26,984 nucleotides of DNA from a virus, in the IMG/VR virus record IMGVR_UViG_3300042522_000822, positions 1 through 26,984 of that record; one strand, 5' to 3'. Of this stretch, positions 11,682 through 18,761 are shown in pieces; positions within the stretch are counted from its first letter, which is position 1; every line of letters begins with the position of its first letter. The translations under genes and the position numbers were made by a program. The notes beneath the pieces were generated by a model. The model did not search any database. It was not told the DNA's origin and was given only the letters and a program-made list of their open reading frames with translations.

Positions 11682-12764
11682 ATGACTGCTACAATTTCAC
11701 GTCAACAATCACAATCAAATATTTGGGAACAGTTCTGCAACTGGGTTACTTCAACCGATAATCGTCTTTATGTCGGTTGGTTTGGGGTCCTGATGATTCC
11801 TTGCCTACTTGCTGCTACAACCTGTTTCATTATTGCATTCATTGGTGCTCCTCCTGTGGACATTGATGGTATCCGTGAACCCGTTGCTGGTTCACTCATG
11901 TACGGAAACAACATCATCTCTGGTGCTGTGATTCCTTCGTCCAACGCAATTGGACTGCACTTTTATCCAATTTGGGAAGCTGCTTCCCTAGATGAGTGGC
12001 TATATAATGGTGGACCATTCCAATTGGTCGTCTTCCATTTTCTAATCGGTATCTATGCCTACATGGGTCGTGAATGGGAACTGTCTTACCGACTGGGTAT
12101 GCGTCCTTGGATTTGTGTTGCCTACTCTGCACCCGTTGCTGCTGCTTCTGCAGTGTTCCTGGTCTATCCCTTTGGTCAAGGATCCTTCTCTGACGCAATG
12201 CCTCTTGGGATTTCGGGAACTTTCAACTACATGCTTGTTTTCCAGGCAGAACACAACATTCTTATGCATCCTTTCCACATGTTGGGAGTTGCTGGTGTCT
12301 TCGGTGGTTCTCTTTTCTCTGCTATGCACGGATCTCTTGTCACCTCTTCTCTCGTCCGTGAGACGACAGAGAATGAGTCACAGAACTACGGTTATAAGTT
12401 CGGACAAGAAGAAGAAACATACAACATCGTAGCTGCTCATGGTTATTTCGGTCGTCTGATTTTCCAATACGCATCGTTCAATAACTCACGTTCACTGCAC
12501 TTCTTCCTTGCTGCATGGCCTGTAGTTGGCATCTGGTTCACTGCTCTTGGTGTTAGCACCATGGCATTCAACCTCAATGGTTTCAACTTCAACCAGTCCA
12601 TCGTTGATAGTCAAGGTCGTGTGCTCAATACTTGGGCAGATGTTCTGAACCGTGCTGGTCTCGGGATGGAAGTGATGCACGAGAGAAACGCACACAACTT
12701 TCCTCTGGACTTGGCTGCTGCCGAAGCAACTCCTGTTGCTCTGACCGCACCTTCCATCGGTTGA
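11682..12764 (+). CDS. psbA: photosystem II reaction-centre protein D1
   Basis: The full-length 360-residue D1 is uninterrupted by an intron. Numbering is offset by +1 from the standard. It has the tyrosine-Z residue Y162, H191, chlorophyll ligand H199, and Mn-cluster residues D171, E190, H333 and E334. Iron/quinone ligands H216 and H273 are also present. The C-terminal processing site is [19 protein letters not shown]131 (GREWELS, standard position 130) is the Glu form typical of high-light D1:2 isoforms rather than Gln. Phage D1 replaces the host subunit that turns over rapidly under light, sustaining photosynthesis during infection. It is located between a composite promoter with a structured leader and a strong terminator, so it is probably transcribed largely on its own. 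Confidence 0.99.
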   Translation: MTATISRQQSQSNIWEQFCNWVTSTDNRLYVGWFGVLMIPCLLAATTCFIIAFIGAPPVDIDGIREPVAGSLMYGNNIISGAVIPSSNAIGLHFYPIWEAASLDEWLYNGGPFQLVVFHFLIGIYAYMGREWELSYRLGMRPWICVAYSAPVAAASAVFLVYPFGQGSFSDAMPLGISGTFNYMLVFQAEHNILMHPFHMLGVAGVFGGSLFSAMHGSLVTSSLVRETTENESQNYGYKFGQEEETYNIVAAHGYFGRLIFQYASFNNSRSLHFFLAAWPVVGIWFTALGVSTMAFNLNGFNFNQSIVDSQGRVLNTWADVLNRAGLGMEVMHERNAHNFPLDLAAAEATPVALTAPSIG

Positions 12765-12785
12765 TATAAAAACTAACAGTTTTTT

Positions 12786-12812
12786 AAGAGACCCGAAAGG
12801 GTCTCTTTTTTT
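12786..12812 (+). terminator. rho-independent terminator after psbA
   Basis: AAGAGACCC (12786-12794) pairs with GGGTCTCTT (12799-12807) around a GAAA tetraloop and runs into a seven-T tract. Very strong intrinsic terminator. Confidence 0.95.
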
Positions 12813-12847
12813 CTGTTATAATATAGTACAGTCACATTAGATGAACT

Positions 12848-13063
12848 ATGTTTATTTTTAAAGTAGGTGATATTTGTAGGATTAATAATCCAATTCAAAG
12901 ACGGCACGGAAGAGAATTTGAAATTCTAGGTTTTATGTATGATAAAGATGATGAATATTTTCCTCCAATTGCAATGAAAGTTAGATACTTAGACACCAAT
13001 CGTAAAGGAACGTATGACTGTTCATTTGATTCTCTTGAGGTAATCGGTACAAATGTCTCATAA
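12848..13063 (+). CDS. 71-aa protein of unknown function
   Basis: The small protein has beta-rich sequence (FKVGDICRINNP, REFEILGFMYDKDDEYFPP, AMKVRYLDTNRKGTYDCSFD, SLEVIG), suggesting a compact barrel such as an SH3/KOW-like fold; this is inference only. A TATAAT box at 12817-12822 lies 25 bases upstream but without a good -35. Its 3' end overlaps the next gene by 11 bases. Confidence 0.7.
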   Translation: MFIFKVGDICRINNPIQRRHGREFEILGFMYDKDDEYFPPIAMKVRYLDTNRKGTYDCSFDSLEVIGTNVS

Positions 13064-13175
13064 TAATCAACATCATCCTATGGAACCCTGGATCATTTGG
13101 GCAGGTGTAGGTATGATGATATTCACAGTTCTTGTGTTTGTTTTATTCACTCTCGGGGTAATTTATTGGGGGTAA
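13053..13175 (+). CDS. 40-aa single-helix membrane protein
   Basis: The ORF overlaps the previous gene. The product has a His/Asn-rich N-terminus (SHNNQHHPMEPW) and one hydrophobic helix (IIWAGVGMMIFTVLVFVLFT) ending LGVIYWG. It is probably a small inner-membrane or thylakoid protein. No family is recognised. Confidence 0.6.
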   Translation: MSHNNQHHPMEPWIIWAGVGMMIFTVLVFVLFTLGVIYWG

Positions 13176-13207
13176 GTATAACTATTAATGGTTCATATAA
13201 AAAAAAT

Positions 13208-13768
13208 ATGAAAAAAATAGCAGTATTTGGATCTGCAAGAACAAGTCCCACTTCTGGACTTTATCAAGCAGTGGAAAAACTTGGAAGAAACATTGCATCT
13301 CAAGGATGGATAGTAGTTACTGGAGGTGGCCCAGGAACTATGGAAGCGGCAAATAAAGGGGCAATGAGTGTTTGTGTTGGAAACTCTCTTTGTTCTGTAG
13401 CAGAGGCAATACATCTTCCATTTGAGGAGGGTGTAAATCCTTATGTACAAGAATACGAAAAGCATCAAACTTTTTATTCTCGATTAAAAACTTTTGCTGA
13501 TTGTGATGCCTTTATTGTAACTCCTGGAGGTATTGGTACTCTTCTTGAGATGGCAATGATTTATCAATTGGTTCAAGTTAATCACATTGATAAAAAACCA
13601 ATCATTTGTGTAGGTAGAATGTGGAGAACACTCAAGCATTGGGTTGAAGAAGAAATGCTTGATAATGGATTCCTCAATAATGAAGAGATGAAGTTGATTC
13701 ATTATGTTGATAGATTTTCAGAAGCAACTCACCTTTTGATTGGATTGATGAGTGAAAATGCTCATTGA
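13208..13768 (+). CDS. LOG-family (lysine-decarboxylase-like, TIGR00730-type) nucleotide phosphoribohydrolase
   Basis: The 186-residue product has both signatures of the LOG/YgdH family: TGGGPGTMEAANKGA (residues 38-52) and PGGIGTLLE (106-114), within a Rossmann-like fold starting KKIAVFGSAR. Characterised members cleave nucleoside 5'-monophosphates to base plus ribose 5-phosphate (cytokinin activation in plants); bacterial relatives act on purine and pyrimidine monophosphates. In a phage this could salvage nucleotides or remove signalling or modified nucleotides. Start chosen at ATG 13208; 37 extra residues upstream in frame are unlike the family and overlap the preceding gene. It is not obviously coupled to neighbours. 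Confidence 0.85.
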   Translation: MKKIAVFGSARTSPTSGLYQAVEKLGRNIASQGWIVVTGGGPGTMEAANKGAMSVCVGNSLCSVAEAIHLPFEEGVNPYVQEYEKHQTFYSRLKTFADCDAFIVTPGGIGTLLEMAMIYQLVQVNHIDKKPIICVGRMWRTLKHWVEEEMLDNGFLNNEEMKLIHYVDRFSEATHLLIGLMSENAH

Positions 13769-13790
13769 TTTAAATTGTAAAGAAGTGTAA

Positions 13791-13798
13791 ACTAAATA
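13791..13798 (+). promoter_or_regulatory. late-promoter-like box (ACTAAATA)
   Basis: ACTAAATA lies 11 bases before the gene at 13809, which abuts psbD, and could start a late psbD transcript; the short distance would leave almost no leader. Confidence 0.35.
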
Positions 13799-13808
13799 AG
13801 TCAATATT

Positions 13809-14060
13809 ATGAGAATTCTCATGATTGGTAATTTAGAACCAGAAGAAAATGTTCTTCCAAAAACTTTTACTCAAACTTCAGATGAACTTTATGAAAAACA
13901 TGACTATCGACTTGTTTATGAAAATGGCATGAAAAAAGTTTTTGATAATTATCAAGACCTTTTCCATGAATGGTATACTTCATCTAAAGATAATCTTTCA
14001 CATGTTGAAGTTTTGGACAAAAAAGTAAAAAAAGACAAAAATAAAAAAGGATTTAATTAA
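13809..14060 (+). CDS. 83-aa protein of unknown function upstream of psbD
   Basis: The protein begins MRILMIGNLEPEEN and continues with TFTQTSDELYEKHDYRLVY, ENGMKKVFDNYQDLFHEWY, ending in a Lys-rich tail (KKVKKDKNKKGFN). It is soluble, with mixed helix and strand. Its stop (14058-14060) is directly followed by the psbD ATG, so the two are surely co-transcribed and probably translationally coupled. No family is recognised. Confidence 0.75.
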   Translation: MRILMIGNLEPEENVLPKTFTQTSDELYEKHDYRLVYENGMKKVFDNYQDLFHEWYTSSKDNLSHVEVLDKKVKKDKNKKGFN

Positions 14061-15119
14061 ATGGTTTCATCTACACTCACTCAACAAACACAAAGAGGAT
14101 GGTTCGATGTACTCGATGACTGGCTTAAGAGAGACCGTTTCGTTTTTGTTGGATGGTCTGGACTTCTTCTTTTTCCCACTGCTTACCTTGCTCTTGGTGG
14201 TTGGCTTACTGGGACAACTTTCGTTACGAGTTGGTATACTCACGGGTTGGCAAGTTCCTATCTTGAGGGTGCAAACTTTCTTACTGCGGCAGTTAGTACT
14301 CCAGCAGATGCTATGGGTCATTCTCTTCTTCTGCTCTGGGGTCCTGAGGCTCAAGGGGATATCGTCAGGTGGTTCCAACTTGGGGGACTCTGGCCTTTTG
14401 TGGCACTCCACGGGGCCTTTAGTCTGATTGGATTCATGCTGCGTCAGTTCGAGATTGCCCGTCTCGTTGGCATTCGTCCTTATAATGCTATTGCGTTTTC
14501 TGGTCCTATTGCAGTATTCGTTTCTGTATTCCTGATGTATCCACTGGGACAATCCAGTTGGTTCTTTGCACCTTCATTTGGTGTTGCCGCTATCTTCAGG
14601 TTCCTTCTGTTTCTTCAGGGTTTCCACAACTGGACCCTCAACCCTTTTCACATGATGGGAGTTGCTGGTATTCTGGGGGGAGCACTGCTCTGTGCGATTC
14701 ATGGAGCAACAGTAGAAAACACTCTATTTGAAGACAGTGAACAAGCAAATACATTCAAAGCATTTGAACCAACACAGGAAGAAGAGACCTATTCGATGGT
14801 TACTGCGAACCGATTCTGGTCGCAGATTTTTGGTATTGCTTTTTCTAATAAGCGTTGGTTGCATTTCTTTATGCTTTTCGTCCCTGTCATGGGTCTCTGG
14901 ACTAGTTCTATTGGGATTATTGGTCTTGCCCTTAATCTTCGAGCTTATGACTTTGTAAGTCAGGAGATTCGTGCAGCAGAGGACCCTGAGTTTGAAACCT
15001 TCTACACAAAGAACATTCTACTCAATGAAGGTCTTCGTGCTTGGATGGCACCAGTTGACCAACCTCATGAACAGTTTGTATTCCCTGAGGAGGTACTTCC
15101 GAGAGGTAATGCACTATAA
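14061..15119 (+). CDS. psbD: photosystem II reaction-centre protein D2
   Basis: The 352-residue protein has the standard D2 length and numbering. Tyrosine-D is Y160 (FLMYPLGQ), followed by H189, chlorophyll ligand H197 (NPFHMMG), iron ligands H214 and H268, and QA-site W253 (NRFWSQIFG). D2 pairs with D1 in the photosystem II reaction centre. Carriage with psbA suggests replacement of the entire D1/D2 core. No intron or frameshift is seen. The gene abuts the 83-aa ORF upstream, has no leader of its own, and is followed by a terminator. Confidence 0.99.
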   Translation: MVSSTLTQQTQRGWFDVLDDWLKRDRFVFVGWSGLLLFPTAYLALGGWLTGTTFVTSWYTHGLASSYLEGANFLTAAVSTPADAMGHSLLLLWGPEAQGDIVRWFQLGGLWPFVALHGAFSLIGFMLRQFEIARLVGIRPYNAIAFSGPIAVFVSVFLMYPLGQSSWFFAPSFGVAAIFRFLLFLQGFHNWTLNPFHMMGVAGILGGALLCAIHGATVENTLFEDSEQANTFKAFEPTQEEETYSMVTANRFWSQIFGIAFSNKRWLHFFMLFVPVMGLWTSSIGIIGLALNLRAYDFVSQEIRAAEDPEFETFYTKNILLNEGLRAWMAPVDQPHEQFVFPEEVLPRGNAL

Positions 15120-15153
15120 AGTCTTGCCTAGGTATAATGTTTTGTGATATACT

Positions 15154-15177
15154 AGGAGGGAAACACCCTCCTTTTTT
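15154..15177 (+). terminator. rho-independent terminator after psbD
   Basis: AGGAGGG (15154-15160) pairs with CCCTCCT (15166-15172) around loop AAACA, then continues into T's to 15177. Confidence 0.9.
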
Positions 15178-15178
15178 A

Positions 15179-15292
15179 ATGATTAGTTCAGAGACACCAC
15201 AAAAACTTGCGGAAATCATTAGAGACACATGGCCTCAACTTTATAGTCCACCTAAAAAAAATATTAAAAATAACAAAGATTTAAAAAAATGA
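15179..15292 (+). CDS. 37-aa small protein of unknown function
   Basis: The ORF starts right after the terminator T-tract. It reads MISSETPQKLAEIIRDTWPQ then a Lys/Asn-rich tail, and its stop overlaps the next start (ATGA). Because translation would require a transcript crossing the terminator, expression may depend on read-through; this resembles the ORF at 3169. The helical N-terminus (KLAEIIRDTWPQLY) supports coding. Confidence 0.5.
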   Translation: MISSETPQKLAEIIRDTWPQLYSPPKKNIKNNKDLKK

Positions 15293-15573
15293 ACAAATAT
15301 TTCGATGAATATTTTTCAGTACTAGATAAAAAGACGGGCAGAGTCATTGCACATTGTGGTAATGAATTTGATGCTCAAATGTTGTGTAATTTAAAACCCA
15401 ATGAACGGACATATAAAAAAGAAAGATTTATTATGGACCAAGTAATTGATATTAGTTCCACAACTGATAAACAACTTCCTGGACAGATTGGACTGCCTCC
15501 AGGTCAATATAAAATTGTAGATAGTAAAATTTATACTCTTGAAGAAAGTAATCTTCAAGTAGTTGAAGTATGA
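15289..15573 (+). CDS. 94-aa protein of unknown function
   Basis: The soluble protein has a beta-like start (YFSVLDKKTGRVIAHCGNEF) and a middle segment MDQVIDISSTTDKQLPGQIG, ending YTLEESNLQVVEV. There are two Cys (HCG, LCN). ATG 15289 is coupled to the previous stop, and the stop overlaps the next start (ATGA). No family is recognised. Confidence 0.72.
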   Translation: MNKYFDEYFSVLDKKTGRVIAHCGNEFDAQMLCNLKPNERTYKKERFIMDQVIDISSTTDKQLPGQIGLPPGQYKIVDSKIYTLEESNLQVVEV

Positions 15574-15782
15574 ATTATCGCAAATACAAACAAGCAGAAA
15601 ATCAAAAAAAGAAAAGGATGTATACTCCTGAAGGATATATTAGTGACCCCCCAGATGCAATTTGTCCTTATTGCGGAGAAGCAAAAAAATCATGTTCTTA
15701 TGTAAATAGTTTAAGTCGTGCTTGGGCAAGAAGTGCCTGTGCAAAAAAACACAACAAAGAACTTAAAAATGAAAAAAAATAA
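15570..15782 (+). CDS. 70-aa Cys-rich (possible zinc-ribbon) protein, copy 1
   Basis: The core SDPPDAICPYCGEAKKSCSY, followed by SLSRAWARSACAKKH, has four Cys in the arrangement CPYCG...C...C that could bind one zinc. The core is shared with the protein encoded immediately downstream. N- and C-termini are Lys-rich. It is coupled to the preceding gene (ATGA). Function unknown. Confidence 0.7.
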   Translation: MNYRKYKQAENQKKKRMYTPEGYISDPPDAICPYCGEAKKSCSYVNSLSRAWARSACAKKHNKELKNEKK

Positions 15783-15933
15783 TTTAATTGAATACGGATA
15801 TTTTAGTGACCCACCAGGAGCAAAATGCCCATATTGTGGTGAAACTAATAAAATATGCTCATACTTAAACGGTATGAATCGTGCTTGGGGTAGGATGCTT
15901 TGCGAGAAAAAATATAAAAATAAAAATACTTAA
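15769..15933 (+). CDS. 54-aa Cys-rich (possible zinc-ribbon) protein, copy 2
   Basis: This is a tandem paralogue of the preceding gene: SDPPGAKCPYCGETNKICSY and GMNRAWGRMLCEKKY match the four Cys, the SDPP and the RAW residues. ATG 15769 lies within the upstream gene's end (14-base overlap). An earlier in-frame ATG (15718) would give a longer form overlapping copy 1 extensively and is unlikely. Confidence 0.68.
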   Translation: MKKNNLIEYGYFSDPPGAKCPYCGETNKICSYLNGMNRAWGRMLCEKKYKNKNT

Positions 15934-15960
15934 TATATAATTATGTGTTAGATGTTTTTT

Positions 15961-16026
15961 ATGAACAATAAAAAACCCCAAAAATTTGCCCCTTACACTT
16001 TGGTGTTTGGGGCATTTGCTGTATAA
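15961..16026 (+). CDS. possible 21-aa micro-ORF overlapping a hairpin
   Basis: A micro-ORF reads MNNKKPQKFAPYTLVFGAFAV (21 residues; 24 from the earlier ATG 15952). Its TAA overlaps the ATG at 16026 (TAATG). The sequence ends in a short hydrophobic helix. The same bases form the hairpin at 15987-16014, so coding may be coincidental. Confidence 0.25.
   Translation: MNNKKPQKFAPYTLVFGAFAV
15987..16014 (+). terminator. hairpin before the oxygenase gene, weak terminator or attenuator
   Basis: TGCCCC (15987-15992) pairs with GGGGCA (16009-16014), with an inner ACAC (15995-15998) / GTGT (16003-16006) stem. Only ATTTGCT follows, so termination would be weak; the start codon at 16026 is 12 bases downstream. 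Confidence 0.5.
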
Positions 16027-16655
16027 TGATAAAAAAGATTTTATTTATGGAAAATAATTTTAATATTTTTAAATCTGATGTTAGTGATTTTATCGGTGTA
16101 TTTGATACTGACTTTAAAGGAAAAGAATTTATTGATTATTTTAAGTTTTTAAAACAAACTAATAATACATTTAGAAGAGATTATGGTTCCAGAAAAAATA
16201 GTGTTCTGGATGAAGTTTTATTCGTTGGCATTGAATCATATAGAATCAATGCTGATGTTTTAATCTTGGAAAAATATAATGATTTGATGAACTTTTGTTT
16301 AAGGGAATACGCAAAGCAATATCAAGTTTTGCATGACATTAATTGTGTTCAGTACACTGTGAATATACAAAGAACAGAAAAATCGGAGGGGTTTCACAAT
16401 TTTCATTGGGAAAAATCAAATAATTTCCTGACATATACAAGGCATCTAACAACAATGGTTTATTTAAATGATGTTCTAGATGGAGGAGAAACGGAATTTC
16501 TTTATCAAAGTAGAAGGGTTAAACCAAGAGAAGGAAGAGTTGTTATTTTTCCTGTTCAGTGGACTCATACTCATCGAGGAAATCCACCACTATCTGGTGA
16601 AAAATATATTGCCACTAGTTGGCTTCATTTAAACGATAACAATCTACCAGAGTAA
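16026..16655 (+). CDS. 2-oxoglutarate/Fe(II)-dependent oxygenase (prolyl-4-hydroxylase-like)
   Basis: The 209-residue protein has the double-stranded beta-helix signature of the P4H-like family: HWE (H127, E129) as the HxD/E iron ligands, then GGETEFLYQSRRVKPREGRV and VIFPVQWTHTHRG with the distal His (H181 or H183). K193 in GEKYIATSW would bind 2-oxoglutarate. Such oxygenases are abundant in T4-like cyanophages; substrates are unknown. An alternative start at ATG 16047 is possible, as neither start has a good ribosome-binding site. 2-oxoglutarate is also the nitrogen-status signal of cyanobacteria, relevant to the glutamine-type riboswitch at 18762. Confidence 0.88.
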   Translation: MIKKILFMENNFNIFKSDVSDFIGVFDTDFKGKEFIDYFKFLKQTNNTFRRDYGSRKNSVLDEVLFVGIESYRINADVLILEKYNDLMNFCLREYAKQYQVLHDINCVQYTVNIQRTEKSEGFHNFHWEKSNNFLTYTRHLTTMVYLNDVLDGGETEFLYQSRRVKPREGRVVIFPVQWTHTHRGNPPLSGEKYIATSWLHLNDNNLPE

Positions 16656-16661
16656 GAATCT

Positions 16662-17042
16662 ATGGAAATCTTAAATTCACCACAAGATTTTTTGTATCAT
16701 TTGCATACTTGTTCTCCAAATGAAGCAAAAAAAATGTGGAGGAATTCAATAAAAGACAAATGGAATCACCAGTGTGCTTATTGTGGAACAAAAACTGAAG
16801 AGTTATCAATTGATCATATTGTCCCACAATCCCTTGGAGGAAATGACCACATAACAAACGTCCTATGTTGTTGTGTAAAATGTAATAGGTCAAAGGGGCA
16901 TGAACAATGGGAACAGTGGTTTTCCAGACAAAAGTTCTTTACAGAGGAAAGACATAGTGCTATAATAAGTTGGCAGAGACAACTTTTAACTCAAAATTTA
17001 AATTTATACAAATATAAACCAAGAAGGAATAAAGTTTTATGA
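16662..17042 (+). CDS. HNH endonuclease
   Basis: The 126-residue protein has a zinc-containing HNH core: CAYCG (C38, C41), LSIDHIVPQSLGG with catalytic H52, N66, and CCVKCNRSKG with C71 and C74. Flanks are short and unlike large homing endonucleases. In cyanophages free-standing HNH genes are common and can act as mobile, homing-type nucleases; no intron is seen in the window. The stop overlaps the glutaredoxin start (ATGA), suggesting it is settled in an operon. Confidence 0.9.
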   Translation: MEILNSPQDFLYHLHTCSPNEAKKMWRNSIKDKWNHQCAYCGTKTEELSIDHIVPQSLGGNDHITNVLCCCVKCNRSKGHEQWEQWFSRQKFFTEERHSAIISWQRQLLTQNLNLYKYKPRRNKVL

Positions 17043-17275
17043 ATATAACTGTTTATAGTAGAACTGGTTGTCCATATTGTGACAAAATAAAATCTGTACT
17101 TGAACAAAGAAATATCGAGTATACTTTAAATGAACTTGATGTTGATTTTGTTCGTGATGAATTTTATGAAAAATTTGGTGTTGGTGCAACATTTCCCCAA
17201 GTAGTTTTGGATGAAAAAAATATAGGGGGATGTACAGACGCAGTAAAATATATGGTAGAAAATAACTTGATCTAA
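17039..17275 (+). CDS. glutaredoxin
   Basis: The 78-residue dithiol glutaredoxin has active site CPYC (11-14) after VYSRTG, then TFPQVVLDE with the cis-Pro, and IGGCTDAV for glutathione binding. It likely reduces phage or host ribonucleotide reductase or the peroxiredoxin encoded at 2583. It overlaps the HNH gene stop and is followed immediately by the next ATG. Confidence 0.95.
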   Translation: MNITVYSRTGCPYCDKIKSVLEQRNIEYTLNELDVDFVRDEFYEKFGVGATFPQVVLDEKNIGGCTDAVKYMVENNLI

Positions 17276-17458
17276 ATGTGCCCTATAAATAATTCAGAGC
17301 ATCCTGGTATTAACCGAGGTGTTGAGTTACTACTTCGAAAAAGGAGGGAAAAAGAGAGTCCAAAAATTAAACAAAAAGTGTTTAATTTTTGTAAGACAAT
17401 TTCTCTCCTTAAGAGAGAAATTACAATAGATTTAAAATTTTCTATATCTGAAAAGTAA
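17276..17458 (+). CDS. 60-aa basic protein of unknown function
   Basis: ATG 17276 directly follows the glutaredoxin stop. The product is basic (PGINRGVELLLRKRREKESP, KIKQKVFNFCKTISLLKREI) and ends in TIDLKFSISEK. No family is recognised. An exact late-promoter box lies at its fifth to eighth bases onward, so the start region doubles as a possible promoter. Coding potential is moderate. Confidence 0.5.
   Translation: MCPINNSEHPGINRGVELLLRKRREKESPKIKQKVFNFCKTISLLKREITIDLKFSISEK
17284..17291 (+). promoter_or_regulatory. exact T4 late promoter consensus (TATAAATA)
   Basis: TATAAATA is an exact match to the T4 late consensus, inside the 5' end of the ORF at 17276. It would transcribe the membrane protein gene at 17481 and beyond. 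Confidence 0.45.
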
Positions 17459-17480
17459 TAGTTCTCTCGGAGGAATAACA

Positions 17481-17708
17481 ATGTTAGCAGCAGAACTCAC
17501 AATTTTTTCTTTAGTTTCTTTTTTATTTTTATTGGTAGGTGGAGTAATTGGTTGGCTAACAAAACAGCATGTATACAGCACTCAGCAGATGCAGGTATAT
17601 ACTCATCCAGAAATGTTTGATAATAATGGGAATATTATTCCAGATGAAATAATAGCAGTACGATTTGAAAATGACCATGACTACGACGAAGACGAAGACG
17701 AAGACTGA
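17481..17708 (+). CDS. 75-aa membrane protein with acidic tail
   Basis: A hydrophobic N-terminal helix (LTIFSLVSFLFLLVGGVIGW) is followed by a soluble region (YTHPEMFDNNGNIIPDEIIA) and a very acidic end (DHDYDEDEDED). GGAGG lies about eight bases upstream of ATG 17481, a strong ribosome-binding site. Its acidic tail is encoded by a GACGAA hexamer repeat (17685-17705) that the next gene reads in another frame. Function unknown. Confidence 0.78.
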   Translation: MLAAELTIFSLVSFLFLLVGGVIGWLTKQHVYSTQQMQVYTHPEMFDNNGNIIPDEIIAVRFENDHDYDEDEDED

Positions 17709-18243
17709 ACCAAAAGCAGTAAAATTGCCACCAAAACCATTTGCCTTTGAAGTGCTTCAACTTGTTTCTAAACAAAGAAGCAATGCAAAAAAAGTGGAAA
17801 TCCTAAAAGAATATGAACACGAGTCTTTAAAGGCAATTTTTATTTGGAACTTTGATGAAAGTATAATTTCAATGCTTCCCCCAGGTGAAGTTCCATATTT
17901 TGGTGATAATGATTTTAAGACTTCAACCATGACTGAAAGAATTCAGCAGGCAGTTGATACAATGGGGGATTTGAGTTCAAGTTCTATTGGTGCATCTGAT
18001 CAAAAACATACAGCAATTAGGACTGAATATACAAAGTTTTATAATTTCATCAAAGGTGGTAATGACTCTTTGAGTTCTCTGCGAAGAGAAAATATCTTTA
18101 TTAATCTTTTGGAGGGTATGCATCCTCTAGAATCAGAAATTATTTGTTTGTGTAAAGATAAAAAACTTCAAGAAAAATATAAAATTACCAAAGAGATAGT
18201 ATCTCAAGCATATCCTGACATTACTTGGGGTGGAAGAGGATAA
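17671..18243 (+). CDS. conserved cyanophage-type protein of unknown function (DUF6433-like)
   Basis: The 190-residue protein starts with a Thr/Lys repeat (TMTTTKTKTKTEPK) and continues FAFEVLQLVSKQRSNAKKVE, then LKAIFIWNFDESIISMLPPG and IFINLLEGMHPLESEIICLC. It resembles the DUF6433 family of T4-like cyanophages; function unknown. Start uncertain: ATG 17671 or 17677, both inside the upstream gene; a TTG at 17665 is less likely. It ends in GGRG, with the stop overlapping the next ATG (TAATG). Confidence 0.75.
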   Translation: MTMTTTKTKTKTEPKAVKLPPKPFAFEVLQLVSKQRSNAKKVEILKEYEHESLKAIFIWNFDESIISMLPPGEVPYFGDNDFKTSTMTERIQQAVDTMGDLSSSSIGASDQKHTAIRTEYTKFYNFIKGGNDSLSSLRRENIFINLLEGMHPLESEIICLCKDKKLQEKYKITKEIVSQAYPDITWGGRG

Positions 18244-18500
18244 TGAAAATACTTCATCAAGATTGTAGTCCAGAAATAGCAAATGATAGAAGTTTACCTT
18301 ACAATACATATCTTGTTAATTATATCGATGATGAAGTAAAAAAGTATGATCTTGTATTAACAAATAAAAAAATAGATATTTTTGATTACTATTGGGATAG
18401 GTATAGGGATGGATTGTTATCATTTAAACAATCTGAAGGAAGAGCAAATCCAAAACTTTGGAATATTGAACCAAAGGTTTCTAACAAAAAGAAAAAATGA
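18243..18500 (+). CDS. 85-aa protein of unknown function
   Basis: ATG 18243 overlaps the previous stop and follows AGAGGA; an upstream in-frame TTG at 18225 is unnecessary. The protein (MKILHQDCSPEIANDRS, then DYYWDRYRDGLLSFKQSEG and PKLWNIEPK) is soluble with a Lys tail. It is coupled downstream (ATGA). No family is recognised. Confidence 0.72.
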   Translation: MKILHQDCSPEIANDRSLPYNTYLVNYIDDEVKKYDLVLTNKKIDIFDYYWDRYRDGLLSFKQSEGRANPKLWNIEPKVSNKKKK

Positions 18501-18685
18501 AAGAAAAATTTGAAGATGTTCTTAGAAAAGAACTTAAAAAAGAATTTGAACATCAGTTAAACGTTCAATTGAATGAATCAGAATTAAAAAAAGTAATAAA
18601 AGATTATAAGAAAATTAAAAAATTCCAAAAAACTCCTTTGTATGAAGTAATGCAAATGGATAAAAAGGAAAAGGAACTCGATTGA
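18497..18685 (+). CDS. 62-aa helical protein of unknown function
   Basis: The entire product is predicted helix with many Lys and Glu (KFEDVLRKELKKEFEHQLNV, ESELKKVIKDYKKIKKFQKT), ending EVMQMDKKEKELD. The start overlaps the previous stop (ATGA). The stop codon itself forms the base of the following hairpin. No family is recognised. Confidence 0.65.
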   Translation: MKEKFEDVLRKELKKEFEHQLNVQLNESELKKVIKDYKKIKKFQKTPLYEVMQMDKKEKELD

Positions 18686-18707
18686 TACAAAATTAAATTT
18701 TGTATCA
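18683..18707 (+). terminator. AT-rich hairpin at the stop codon, probable terminator
   Basis: TGATACAAAA (18683-18692) and TTTTGTATCA (18698-18707) are perfect ten-base complements around TTAAA, followed by TATTTTAC. The left arm starts at the TGA stop of the preceding gene. Confidence 0.65.
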
Positions 18708-18723
18708 TATTTTACAAAAGTGT

Positions 18724-18753
18724 TTGGATATATATGGTAACTAGGGGTAAAAT
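18724..18753 (+). promoter_or_regulatory. candidate promoter of the riboswitch region
   Basis: TAAAAT (18748-18753) is a good -10; a weak -35 TTGGAT (18724-18729) lies 18 bases upstream. Transcription would start about 18760, exactly at the 5' edge of the first aptamer. The -10 sits within the inverted repeat TAGGGG/CCCCTA (18742-18762). Confidence 0.45.
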
Positions 18754-18761
18754 AATCCCCT

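Noticed and set aside
12042-12432. Open frames on both strands inside psbA
   Set aside because: They lie entirely within a perfectly recognisable D1 gene and have no domain or ribosome-binding site.
11682-12764. Intron or homing site in psbA
   Set aside because: Some cyanophage psbA genes carry an intron, but this frame is continuous at full length; the HNH gene at 16662 is distant.
13097-13207. 37-residue N-terminal extension of the LOG-family protein
   Set aside because: It overlaps the upstream membrane-protein gene and is unlike LOG proteins, which begin at MKKIAVFGSAR.
14067-14552. 161-aa minus-strand frame inside psbD
   Set aside because: Antisense shadow of D2; composition is not protein-like.
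15133-15138. TATAAT after psbD as a promoter
   Set aside because: No -35 box at proper distance, and any transcript would meet the terminator within about 15 bases.
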